DNA from: Trogon surrucura
Taxonomy: Eukaryota; Chordata; Aves; Trogoniformes; Trogonidae
DNA: 64,000 nucleotides
Assembly: GCA_020746105.1 (NCBI GenBank)
Contig: CM036634.1
Location: forward strand, 2,859,556-2,923,555
Reading direction: 5' to 3'
Shown here: positions 34,019-43,807 of the stretch, piece by piece
Numbering within the stretch: the stretch's first letter is position 1
How the letters are laid out: each line of letters begins with the position of its first letter
Position numbers and translations under genes: made by a program
The notes under the pieces: model-generated
The model's database searches: none
What the model was told of the DNA's origin: nothing
What the model saw: only the letters and a program-made list of their open reading frames with translations

Positions 34019-34316
34019 CGACCAGCTGGCAGCAGGAAGCAGTGACCTGCTCCCCGAAGGGCGCCAGCGGCGTTTGGCAGCTCTCGCGGCGGCAGACAGC
34101 TGGCTTTAAAATCTTCGCACCTAAAAGCTGCTGCGCTTCGTTCAGCCACATTTCTGGAACGTTTTCCAGTCGCTCCGTCCAAAATTGTGTCTTTCTTCTT
34201 GCTTCGAAGTTCCAGCAGCACGCCCTGCGCTGCACAGACCTGCTGGGGAACTTATTCGCGGGATCTGGAGCTCCAGCGCGGCCGGCTGCCGTCAGGACTC
34301 CTGGGCAGGGGCTGCG
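34019..34316. promoter_or_regulatory. CpG-dense segment (CpG-island-like)
   Basis: I counted 24 CpG dinucleotides in about 298 bp, roughly the number expected from base composition, whereas neighbours are depleted. It holds CTCGCGGCGGC and AGCGCGGCCGG clusters. Open frames on both strands (up to 128 codons) are a by-product of high GC and have no domain. It could be an orphan CpG island or an alternative promoter. Direction and transcript are unknown. Confidence 0.45.
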
Positions 34317-34929
34317 TTACTTCTCTGACAGTCTTGGGCTCTCACCCTCAGCTAATTACTTTGATCCTTTACACTTTGTAAAAATTCTTACAACACAAAA
34401 TAAGTCCCCCCTGGCTTTAACCTCCTGACCTAACCGGCCCTTGTAAAAGGCCGGGAGAAAACACACAGTCGTGCACGCCCAAACACACGCACTCACGCAT
34501 ACGCCTGTATACACATCCCTGCAAACTGCCTAAAGCCTGTTCCTTTAATAGTTTCCTCCCAGGACTCCCACAAAAAGGCAAATAAAACTCCTTTTACAAG
34601 ATAGCAGGGCAGCATGAAGGATCAGCTTCAGCAACAACAAGTTCTTTCTTCAGTTCATTTGTTTTAAACATGCTTTTCCTCCAGATTTTGACCCTCTAAG
34701 TGCCTCTCCCTCCTCTTCCTTTCCCTTTTGAGGCTTCCAACATGTTCCTCTTGCCTGCCCTGCTGCCAACAACTTAATGGCTAAAACAAGCATTGTATTT
34801 TTTCCAGGATCTGTTTCTTCACGGGGAACAGCGTGTGTGTGAACACATACTTTTAAACTCCCTTTCTGTGAATTAGGGAATGTTTCTTCTTTCTACTTCA
34901 CAGGACCCAGCTAAGAAAAGCAATTCAGA
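34317..34929. other. Non-coding stretch ending in an acceptor-like sequence
   Basis: A CA/CG-rich low-complexity patch lies at 34455-34520. A good splice-acceptor-like sequence (TTCTTCTTTCTACTTCACAG) ends at 34903, just before the ancient LINE trace. No gene is recognised. Confidence 0.5.
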
Positions 34930-35225
34930 GGAGAGGGAAAACCATCGTATTTATGAAGAGCAATTAAATAGACCAGGAATCTTCAGTCTGCGGGGCAGCA
35001 GAGGAAAGATACAACAGCAGTCTATAAAATCGTAAGTGGCCTGGAGAAATTAATAGGTTGTTACTCTTTTAGCTCAGTTACTACAAAAAGCAGATTCGGT
35101 TCTTCACACAGCATGTATGTCTCTTTCCCTGGTGACCAGGGCTGGAGGAAGCATTTTAGAGAATGGTAACTCAGTGAACAGCATAAAGAAATTCAAATTT
35201 CTGTATGGTTTAGATTAAGCATGGG
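34930..35225 (+). mobile_element. Ancient CR1/L3-like LINE fragment (end of RT and 3' region)
   Basis: Blocks in the right order resemble the old vertebrate CR1/L3 lineage: CAGGAATCTTCAGTCTG (like CTGTTCAGCTTGGA), CAGTCTATAAAATCGTAAGT (like GGTCTATAAAATCATGAGT), GGCCTGGAGAAATTAATAGG (like GGTGTGGAGAAAGTGAATA), and TTCTTCACACAGCATG (like TTCTTCACACAACGCAT). The implied protein keeps a YEEQL…GIFSL pattern similar to the YEERL…GLFSL stretch of CR1 ORF2. It is highly diverged and inactive. Confidence 0.6.
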
Positions 35226-36137
35226 GAAACAAATTTGTATCGTGCTCCTTTACTGGATGACCTGTATTTATGAAACTTGCAGACACTTAATAATCTTGAG
35301 ACTTCTTTCTCTCTGACATACTTGGTTAAGAATGCTCAACATTTTCTGAAGTTACCATAAACCAAAAAGTACTGCAAGATGCATACACATCATGATTCAC
35401 GAGCCTTTCCTCTTTAGAAAAATAGAGAAAAAAAAAATAAAACCCTTAATTTGCCAGTAAAACCGCGTTTGGATGCCTCTACCATTTCCTCAGTTAAGCC
35501 ACAACCAAACTGTTTGAAAGCTTTTAGGCTTTCATTTATTTCTCCCCTCTTTCTAGTATTTTCTGTTTCCCACGCTTGAATTAGAACTGGTAAAAGAAGG
35601 GGTTCAGGAATAAAATCCTGCACAGTCTGTCGTTCTTAATAGATCACCTGGGTATGAGACACAGGGAAACCTCTAGACTCGGGTGAAGCCGAGGACATCA
35701 TCTCATATTTTCTGGGAGCCAAGAAGTTCTGAATTGTTTGAGGGGAGAAGCGCTCTACCCTTTCACTGAAAGCTCTGCAGGAGACTGTGGTGTTTGATTT
35801 TGCTGAGTTGGGGTCTTGGATCCAGGGCTCCAGGCAGGGAAAGAAGCTTCCGTAGCGTTGCTGCAGGGTGACCGTGTGTAGGCAATACCTGCACAGAAAC
35901 GTGCTGGGCGTGTTCTCCAGTGAGAAAAGAAGTGTCGCGAATGTGGCCACTTTCTGCAAGTCCATTCGACAATTTTAATCCTTAGGAAAAAACCCAGAAG
36001 TTCCTGTTAACTCCCCACCTGAAATCCCCATGCGTCGGTTCTCCTGTCACCACCCAGGACTGACACGGTGTCTCGTGAAGATTTCTGGAAGCCGGTTCAA
36101 CAGATAGTGATGGGATTAGGAAATGTGTGTGCTCGAA
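35226..36137. other. Non-coding stretch, nothing recognised
   Basis: Single-copy DNA between two LINE fragments. Open frames of up to 109 codons on the minus strand (35636-35965) have no recognisable domain. Confidence 0.55.
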
Positions 36138-36297
36138 GTGCACTGCCCAGGGCAGGGGGGAGTCACCCTCCCTGGGGGGGTTCAAGGAGAGGCTGGATGT
36201 GGCACTTGGTGCCCTGGTCTGGCCCATGTGGTGACGTTGGGAGATAGGCTGGACTGGATGATCTCAGAGGGCTTTTCCAGCCTCAATGACTCGGTGA
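36138..36297 (+). mobile_element. CR1: CR1 LINE 3' fragment, 5'-truncated
   Basis: Matches the last part of bird CR1: GGGGGAGTCACCCTCCCTGG, GTTCAAGGAGAGGCTGGATG, TGGCACTTGGTGCCCTGGTC, and GGACTGGATGATCTCAGAGG followed by a decayed AATGACTCGGTGA end. The first part encodes the final residues of ORF2 and the rest is 3' UTR. Severe 5' truncation is usual for this family. The tail repeat is eroded, so the copy is older than the one at 48.7 kb. Confidence 0.9.
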
Positions 36298-37268
36298 AGT
36301 AAAAGTGGATTTTGCTGATTGTTTGGACATTGAGGCTTTGGCATCAAAATTGTGACTGAGAGACTATGAAGGACCGTTGGGGAATTGTGGTAGGATTTTC
36401 ACACTCACCCCTTCTGCCTTTCTTTGAAGAGGAAGGTTGGGCTGGGATCTCACTTTTTTATCCTTGTTTGTACAACACCTGGCATGAGAATGCCCTTGCT
36501 GCTTGCTTAGGAATCTTCAGGATTCTTGTACCATGCTTTGGGAAGAAACTATTCATGTGACAGAAACACCAAGAGGAATCTTCCCCAGCGCCTCTTCCCC
36601 TGCGAGAGATTCTTTGTGGCTTTTCTCATACGCTCAAGGCTCGCGAGCGTGATTTTATCCCATGTCACGGGACACTTGAACTTCCCAGCGCTGAGGTTTT
36701 TCTCCGGTTTTGTCTAGGTCAACTTCCCACGTGCCTGAGTCTGAGTGGAGCCATTTCAAGGCTGAGTCTCCGTAGGGTGCTGACCATGCCAATGCTCTGA
36801 CCACATCCAGAGTCTAGCAGAGGGCTCCGGGATGGTTTCTCTTTCCTCAAGTTGCCTACTTGTACTAAATACTGGGGCGGCTCTCTAAATACTAAAGGAA
36901 CAAAGCATGCAAAGCAGTAAAATGAGGCAATTAAACCTATAAAACCAGGTTTTACAAGGGAATTTATAGTGTCAGAGGCTTTTTATAGCTTTTTTAGATT
37001 AGCTTAAATAAAAGAGGGGGAGAGAGAAAGAGAGAGGGAGAAAAAGAGGGCCTGAAACTTGAGGAGACTTGAAAGTTCGGAGAGAGGCTTTTAGGAAGCA
37101 CAAAGGGCTAATAATTAGAGGCACATTTTCCATTTCAGTGTCTTTGCAAATTGAAATTAAAGAAGGGGGGGGGAAAGCATGCACAGAACAACAGGCAGTT
37201 TACATTGCTCCCATTTCCTCCTGCCAGCATTTGATTTTCCTATTGCTGGTCTTTTGTTTTCTGGCCAG
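36298..37268. other. Non-coding stretch with an AT-rich block and purine tract
   Basis: 36860-37170 is AT-rich and repeat-free apart from a G/A tract at 37010-37050. It contains TTTATAG-like HOX/CDX-type motifs and CTAATAATTAG. It leads into the polypyrimidine tract of the exon candidate at 37269. Conservation cannot be judged here. Confidence 0.45.
37010..37050. repeat. Polypurine (GA-rich) tract
   Basis: About 41 bp of G and A only, mainly GAGA and GGGAG units. Low complexity. Confidence 0.9.
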
Positions 37269-37322
37269 GTGAAAGCAACTTGTCACCTGGGCAAAGGGAC
37301 TAAAGCGAAAGGGCTATCTCAG
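37269..37322 (+). other. Candidate 54-bp internal exon
   Basis: A pyrimidine-rich tract (TTTTCCTATTGCTGGTCTTT and onwards) ends in TTCTGGCCAG at 37268, and CAG|GTAAGG follows at 37320-37328, so both splice sites fit consensus well. The 54-bp interval is a multiple of three and is open in the frame starting at its first base (reading VKATCHLGKGTKAKGLSQ), whereas the other two frames contain a stop. I recognise no protein. It may be an exon of an unannotated or non-coding transcript, or chance. Confidence 0.3.
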
Positions 37323-37618
37323 GTAAGGTGTCATTTCAGTTTGTTGGTTTTTTCCCCTTCTGTTGTGCTTGCTTGCTGGTAAAGCTCACTGTGTACCATG
37401 CAAAGCTGGGAGCTTGTGTTCAAGAGGTGAAATGGAGCCACCACCTCATTAAGGCATGTTTGGTGAGGTGAGACGATGGACCTGGCATTGCAAAGAGTGT
37501 ATTTCACTAGTTGCTCCAGCTTTGCTGTGGAAGCATCTCCCTTATTCAGGCCTGATTCCCTCACCATCAGTAGAACCCACGGTGCTTTTTAAGTGGTGGG
37601 TTTCCTTTGCTCTGTTCA
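37323..37618. other. Short non-coding stretch, nothing recognised
   Basis: Single-copy sequence between the exon candidate and the CR1 copy. Its minus-strand open frame has no domain. Confidence 0.5.
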
Positions 37619-38238
37619 TACAGTCACAGAATAGTTGAGGTTGGAAGGGACCCCTGCAGACCAAAGCAGGGTCAGCTAGATTATCGAGTTGCTCAGGATT
37701 TGCCAGTAGAGACTGAGGTGAAGAAGGGATGGAATAACTTGACCTTTTCCATGTCCTTTTCCGCCACATCCCCAGTCACATTTGTCAGTGGGCCCACACT
37801 TTCTGAGATCTTCCTCCGCTGCTGATATACCTGTAGAAGCCCTTCTTGGTGCCCTTCACTTCTCATGCTGTATCAAACTCTAGATAGGCTTTGGCTTTAC
37901 TAAATCAATCACATCGTGTTCAGCGTCTTTGTATTTCTTCTGACTCACTAGACCTTGCTTCTACCTCTTGTATTCTGCCTTTGTGTCTTGGAGTTTTGTC
38001 AAGAGCTCAATGTTCACCCACGGGGGCTTCCTGCTGCCTCTGCCTGACAGCCTGCTTGTCAGCCTGGACCATTCTTGAGCTTGGAGGAGGTGAGCCTTGC
38101 ACAGCAACCAGCTCTTCTAGACCCCTCTTTTCTCTAGGACTGTGTCCCATGTAATTCTTCCAACTAGATCCTTGAAAAGGCCAAAGTCTGCTGTCCTGAA
38201 TTCCAAAGCTGTGATTCTGCTTTTTGCCTTATAACATT
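37619..38238 (-). mobile_element. CR1: CR1 LINE, rearranged: 3' end joined to endonuclease/linker part of ORF2
   Basis: Inverted CR1. The left end (37622-37690) is a decayed 3' UTR: CACAGAATAGTTGAGGTTGG then AAGGGACCCC. From about 37715 rightwards the minus strand instead encodes the region between endonuclease and reverse transcriptase of CR1 ORF2, with recognisable pieces such as KKGFYRYISS, WVNIELLTKLQDTKAEY and HLLQAQEWS, broken by stops and frameshifts, up to a GIQDSRLW-like piece near 38190. The reverse transcriptase core and its end are missing between the two parts. Past about 38240 similarity is lost. Confidence 0.8.
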
Positions 38239-40146
38239 TTTAGTCCCTTTAGAAATGGCCCCAAAGTCTGTGCTGGCATGAACAAGTCTCACCTTATACG
38301 AGTGGCCACTTCTTCCTTCTGTGAAGGGGGGATGTCTGCTGGCAATCTTGTTCTCATCGCTATCTCAACTGCATTTATGCCATTAGTAAAATTACCCTTT
38401 TTGTGGTGTTTCTAAGATCTTGCCCACTACAGTGCTGCTAGGGAGCTTTGAGTGCTACCTTTGTGAAATACTTTGCTTTGTTCCTTCTCGTTACGCTATA
38501 TTGTTTTCCGGATAGTGTATGCCGTGTTTAATATGATATATATCCTGGATGGTTGCTAGAATATGCAATTAGTAAATTACTAATTAACTGCGGCAATTCA
38601 TCATCCTTTTGCTGGGTAGCTTTTTATATAAACTTACCTGTTCGCTAAGGCAAAAAAAAAACAAACAACTTAGAGCAAATTTAAAACAGCAACCTGCCCT
38701 TCAGATCAGCTTAAACAGCTCGAGTGGGGATATTTTTGCTAACAGAGAGGGTGCCCTGAGAGAAGTGTTGCCCCATCCCTGGACTTTTCAGGGGAAGGGA
38801 AGGTGGCTCATGAGAATCTTTGGCTCATCTGAGTTTTGACACATTCCTTCTGTAACAAATACAAAACACGCAGGGCGAAGGGCAAGCAGGAGAGACAAAA
38901 GCTAAAATGAGTGTGTAGGTGTGATAGAGCGGGATTGAGTGAAAGTAAATAAAGAGGAGTAAATTCCGATCGGGCGCACGCCGCTCCAAACAGTTGCTCT
39001 GGCAAACTTGCAAAAGGTATGAACGTTTCTGAAATTCATCTCCACATGACTTCCCATCTGAAAGAAAGCAAAAAGAGGAGAGCAATGCTTTGCCTGGTTC
39101 TGATCACATTTATGTTACAATAATGGTTTTCGTTGGAAATGTTACCATTTTACGAAGAGATTAGAATCAAGCCCAGCATTTTTGAAGCCGAGCTTTAGGT
39201 TTTGAAAGTCTGCAAATGTGCGCATCACATTTATCACATGATAAATAGTTCTGAAATCAATACAGAAAGCTATTCAAAATGTGGGTTTGTGTCTGTCTGG
39301 TATGGTACATCAAGACACATGTATCATTGTACACTCTCTTTCCTTCTCTCTCTGTGTATGTACGTATGGGCGGAAATTTTAAAAGTACTCAACATCGGTC
39401 AGACTGTCCCCAATGGAAAACATAGCACTGACCTCAAGTAGCATCACATCTTAGGTCAGTGATGAGTGATCTTTAAAATGCTACCCTTAAGTATATCTTT
39501 ACAGAGGAGTCACTAGGTCCTAAAGTTCTGTCTGAGAAATGGTGAGGAGAGGGAGAAGATGGCTAGGCAGAGCTCACCATTTCATTTGTCCCAGCCCAGT
39601 ACCTTTTTTGACATTTCTATTGTGATTGCCCACCAGGGATTTCTTTTTTTTATTTGTTTTTTTCAATCCAAATAGCTGTTCAGGAAAAGAAAGAGAGCCC
39701 ACGGTGACTGGGTTACGTCTTCTGGGTTATCGAATGCACCAAGAAACAAAAAGTTGGCTGCATGAAGCTTTCAAAAGAATAGGAAAAAAAAAAAAAAGCT
39801 TCGCATCTGCTAGTTGCTAAATACAACTTTTGGTAAGCACTGAAGCCAAACAAACAACTTTTACGAGTGAGAAGATCCATCTGCTATCACTAATCTTATA
39901 GATCGTTCTGTTCTCTGATACTTTTGTATTTTAAATAACATCTAATGGGCCAGAACACACAAAGCAATCAATGTTATTCAAACCCCGCAGTCGTCAGCTG
40001 CAGGTATATGCTATCCCAGCACAGTAGGCTGGGAGCCAGAGCCTCGGCTCATTTAAATCAATGTCAGCAGTTTACAACTTGCTCAAAACCTGGCCCCGTC
40101 TCCTTCTAAGAGAAAAGGAAATTCTTGGCCGGCAAATAGTCTTGGT
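38239..40146. other. Non-coding stretch, nothing recognised
   Basis: No exon or RNA gene recognised. The first 200 bp may include further decayed CR1 but cannot be matched. A-runs occur at 38651-38660 and 39785-39797. The frames here are short. Confidence 0.5.
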
Positions 40147-40243
40147 CCGCTCTAAAAAAAGACCCGTCATTGATACCGCCGGGATGCGGAGCCACGAGGC
40201 GAACGTCGTTGCGCTGCTTCGGTGCTGAGGCACGAGATTGCCG
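40147..40243. promoter_or_regulatory. Short CpG cluster
   Basis: Thirteen CpG dinucleotides fall within 97 bp, including ACCGCCGGG and GGCGAACGTCG. It is too short for a conventional CpG island, but it stands out from its CpG-poor surroundings. It lies about 650 bp from the X-box-like motif. No transcript evidence. Confidence 0.3.
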
Positions 40244-40903
40244 GGATTCTTTAAAACCTGAGCCCACTCTCCCTGGGGTTCGTCAGACCTTAGGAGAGAG
40301 GTGACCCCACTCGAACGGAACAAAAAAAAGAACTAGCAAAGAAAACAAAGCCCGTGCTTCATGCGTGTTTGTAGTTTGCAACCCCAGTCCTCCCAGAGAC
40401 CTTAGTTGGAAATCCAGATTCTCCTGGCAGGCGGCAAGGTTCAGAATCCTGCTGAGCCCTGCAGTCCCCCAGGCAGCATTGATCTTGAGTAGCACTCTGC
40501 CCCCACCAAAAAAAAAAAGAACGTGGACCTGGCCATGCTGAATGCCTGGCAGCCTGTCTCTCGCCGGCGCTGTGGCAGCTGTTCCCGGTCTTGGCTGCAG
40601 ACGGGTGGTGGCCAGGAGAGTACGTGGTTGGCCCGAGAGCCTGGCGGTCTGTCTCTGCCTCTCTCTCTTTCATTTTGTTGGCTCCGTCTATTATATCAAA
40701 TCTCTTCAAAGAGCACAGTTTGAATGATGGAGCTTATGATTCCATCTCGGGAGTTCTGAGCCTTGGTTCTTGTGGTTTATGATGTCACCGGGACCCATCG
40801 ATGGAGTCGTAGCCCCATAATTCACCGTTGCCCTGTTATTTATTCTGTGCTGCAGTTTAATCACCAGAGTAAAGTGCTGAAGCATCTTTGTGGAAACTCT
40901 CAT
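40244..40903. other. Non-coding, possibly regulatory block
   Basis: Repeat-free sequence without a recognisable exon. An A12 run occurs near 40508. Short open frames on both strands overlap and lack domains. The part from about 40670 onwards leads into the X-box-like motif and includes CCCATAATTCACC and GTTATTTATTC. Confidence 0.4.
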
Positions 40904-40917
40904 GTTACTGTAGCAAC
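40904..40917 (+). promoter_or_regulatory. RFX X-box-like motif
   Basis: GTTACTGTAGCAAC fits the X-box GTHNYYATRRNAAC at all positions but one (central AT is GT). Both half-sites, GTTACT and AGCAAC, are intact and in inverted orientation, as required for RFX dimer binding. X-boxes control cilia and neural genes when near promoters. Here no promoter is identified, so a distal element or chance is possible. Confidence 0.4.
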
Positions 40918-43599
40918 AGCGATTCAGTTGTGGTGGCTAATGCAAAGGAAACCAGTAACACCAGTAACACTTAGCCCGGTGCACCCAGTGAGAAAGGAGC
41001 ACGTACCAACCTCAGAAAGATGACAGACACACCGCAAGTGGGGAAAAACCCAATCATTGCTCTACAGGTACATGCACTGAGTATTGTATGTCAGCTCAGT
41101 GGAATTAGGACATGGATCCATACCTCACCAACTTCTTCAGGCTTGTGGCACTGATTTTATGCAAAAAGATTTTTAGGAAAAAAACTCCTGCCTCTTTTTT
41201 AGAGATGTAAAGCAAACAGAGCCTTTCTGCGTAGGTCTTTGTTGTGGGGGTTTTTTGCCTATTCCGGTTCAGGTGGGAAAAAGAACTGAGGATACTTGAG
41301 CCAAATGGTTCTGAACTTCATGCAGTTAAGGTTTGTGTTTGGTTTCAGTGTGGGCAAGAGAAATAGGAGGGATTTTATTTTATTGGGTTTTTTAGTTGAA
41401 TTGATTATTATTGTCATCTTACTTCAGCTGTCCCAGTTCTCCTTGCCTGTTGTGTACTTGCATCTCTCTGCTTAAGAGGCCTTGTAGCATCATACATTTT
41501 GGTGTCGGTATGACATAGTGTTCCTTAAACTAAAAATGAAACACTTGTTTTTGGAGAAATACATTTGCCAACCTATTAAATGTAATCTGAAGATACCTGG
41601 TAGTTGTGGTTATACAGTTGGCATTTGACTAGGTGTGGGACTGTGATGTAGTTATCATCATAACTGAACATTACTATACATTATTGTTATTATTTATTGT
41701 TTCTTGCATTTTGCTTCCCATACTCAAGCTTCCATTCAAGCCTCAGTTTTCCTGCATTTTCTTTTTTCTTATTCAGTAGAATCCGCTAAGCTATAACTAA
41801 AACCTCTGTGTTTCCTGATTATAAGGAAAAAAAAGACACTTTCCAAATACCTCTCTCTCTCCCCTCCTTTGCCCTTTACTCTTCCCCCCTTTCTATATTC
41901 ATTAGTTTTCTCTTTGGGAAAGAAATTAGCAGAAAAAGTGTTCTCTGTTCATCTTCTTTCAATACCCTGTGAGTGCTTGAAAGGCTCAGGTCTTTTTTTT
42001 CCTCATTTCCTCTGCTGAGCAGCCCTAGAGAAGTATTGCAGTACAAGGTATCAGTGCCCTGACAGTCTGCTGCTTATGGTATATGTCATTTTACAATGTA
42101 ATTTTATTTTTTTTTTGAGTAGAGGTTTTCTACAAGGATGTATTGTTTTAAGCCACACAACCACAATGTGTTTCTTACCTTTTAAGCAAGTAGAAGTTGA
42201 GTTTTGGCCGTCAGACCTAGCTGTCTCTGGATTCATACGGTTATTCTGTTCTGGTAACCTGATACAGCCCAACGAGGTAAGAACAGAAAGCAAAGCCTTC
42301 TAATTTATGGCGGGTCTCGGTTCTAATCATGTCGCTGCTTAGACTTTGCCTTTATCATGAATCATTTTTAATGATAGCTGAAGAGAAAAGGGTTGAAAAG
42401 CAAATCTTACCTTTCTCATCACTGTCAGCTTTTCATAACTTAAATCAGTAGCCTTGCAGCATGGGTGTTATGCAAATGATGGGCTAAGCTGTCCAGCAGG
42501 AGAGGAGAGAGCTTTTTCCTTCCTAGCACAAGAGATATCTTTACAAAAGCAATTTCAGAGCTGTCTTTAGCAAGAGACCAGTTTTCCAGTTTCTGGATTC
42601 CTAAACATTTTCCATGGAGTCCCTCGTAGTAATCTTGTGTTTCCTCATAGGAGGTTTGTTTTTTCTTGGTCACCTTTCAGAAGGCCCTTAGAAGTTCTTT
42701 AGCAATGTGCCTTGTCTGTGTGGGCTACGAGGTGAAAACCGTGAAAAGTTGATGGCAAAAACCCTCATGGACTGTAATGTAGCCAGAATGTCACTCCTTC
42801 CCTCCAGTGTGCCTGGTGACATTTGCCTGCAAAGAGAGCTTAGCCAGTAGGTTTGTGATTTTCTTTGGGGTGCACACTGGTGGTGGCAGTCAGCAAAGAA
42901 AACTGTCAGAGAAAATTGCTGCTTTGGCATCAGCTTGCCAAGAGACCTGGTTTAAGGGGTCATCCTTCAGCAGAGCCCGTAGCTGCACATTCAGTAATCA
43001 AGATGCTGACCCACTGAGCACGGGCAGGAGAAGACACTGCCAGGGCTGCTGGGGTGGTGCCCAGTGGAGTTTGTAGAAAAGCTGCTCTCATCGTGACCAG
43101 AACATAATCAGATACTGGCAGTGTAAGTTCCCATCAGCACTAATGTGGCTTTCAAAAAGCTAATCTCTTCCTGGCATGGCCACTCTTCGCCTTGGTGCCT
43201 TTTGTGTGCTTGGCTTATCAAGTCTTTGAATTGCCAGATTCTTAGTGTGCTTGTACTGGCTGTGGCACGACCCTGTGCCCAGTTGAAGATTTTCAGTGCT
43301 ACCGTGAAACAAACGGACCCTGAGGCAGCAGTGAGATGCCCTGCATAGTGTGCCTCCCACACCACCACGGACTTCGCTTGTCTTCTGTCATTCTTGTGTT
43401 TCCTCCATGTCCTCCAACTTTTCCCTGTTTGGAGACGTGTTTCCAACTTAGGTTGGTTACATACTGTGTTCTTTCTGACACGTTTTGACAAATTCAGTTT
43501 GATTTTACCCTGGAGGTCTTTCTAGACTTAATTTTATTATTGTGGAAGGTCATCAAAAGGGTAGTGCTATTTAAAGACCAAATCGTGTCACATTTACTC
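40918..43599. other. Non-coding stretch, nothing firm recognised
   Basis: No gene recognised. A small duplication of CCAGTAACA occurs at about 40951-40970, a pyrimidine-rich patch at 41850-41890, and an octamer ATGCAAAT at 42470-42477. Open frames of up to 127 codons on the minus strand (43108-43491) have no domain. Confidence 0.55.
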
Positions 43600-43690
43600 A
43601 TGGGGCTAGCTCTTCTTCTTGAAGATGTCCATTCATTTAAATGGAACTATATGTGGAGTAAATGGCATCCGTTGTAAGCAAAGGCTTTGG
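43600..43690. mobile_element. Possible old sauropsid interspersed repeat
   Basis: The segment CATTTAAATGGAACTATATG followed by TGGAGTAAATGGC resembles an old repeat that I recall in sauropsid genomes with the pattern TTCAATGGRACTAC…GTGGAGTAA. The match is short and diverged, and the family is not named. It may equally be chance. Confidence 0.28.
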
Positions 43691-43792
43691 AGCCTGCCTT
43701 ACTCATCTCCATGGTCTACTCAGAGAGTAAAAGTCAAGTCCATGTCCTTAGCACCGATTTTCCAGCCCCCGTTGTTACAAGGTGGCTTTCTG

Positions 43793-43807
43793 GCCCCCTC
43801 TAGTGAC
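43793..43807 (-). promoter_or_regulatory. Weak CTCF-like motif
   Basis: The minus strand reads GTCACTAGAGGGGGC, which matches the CTCF core ACTAGAGGG with the final GGC, but with a T in place of the usual first C and an extended G run. Weaker than the motif at 326-338 and in the same orientation. Confidence 0.25.
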
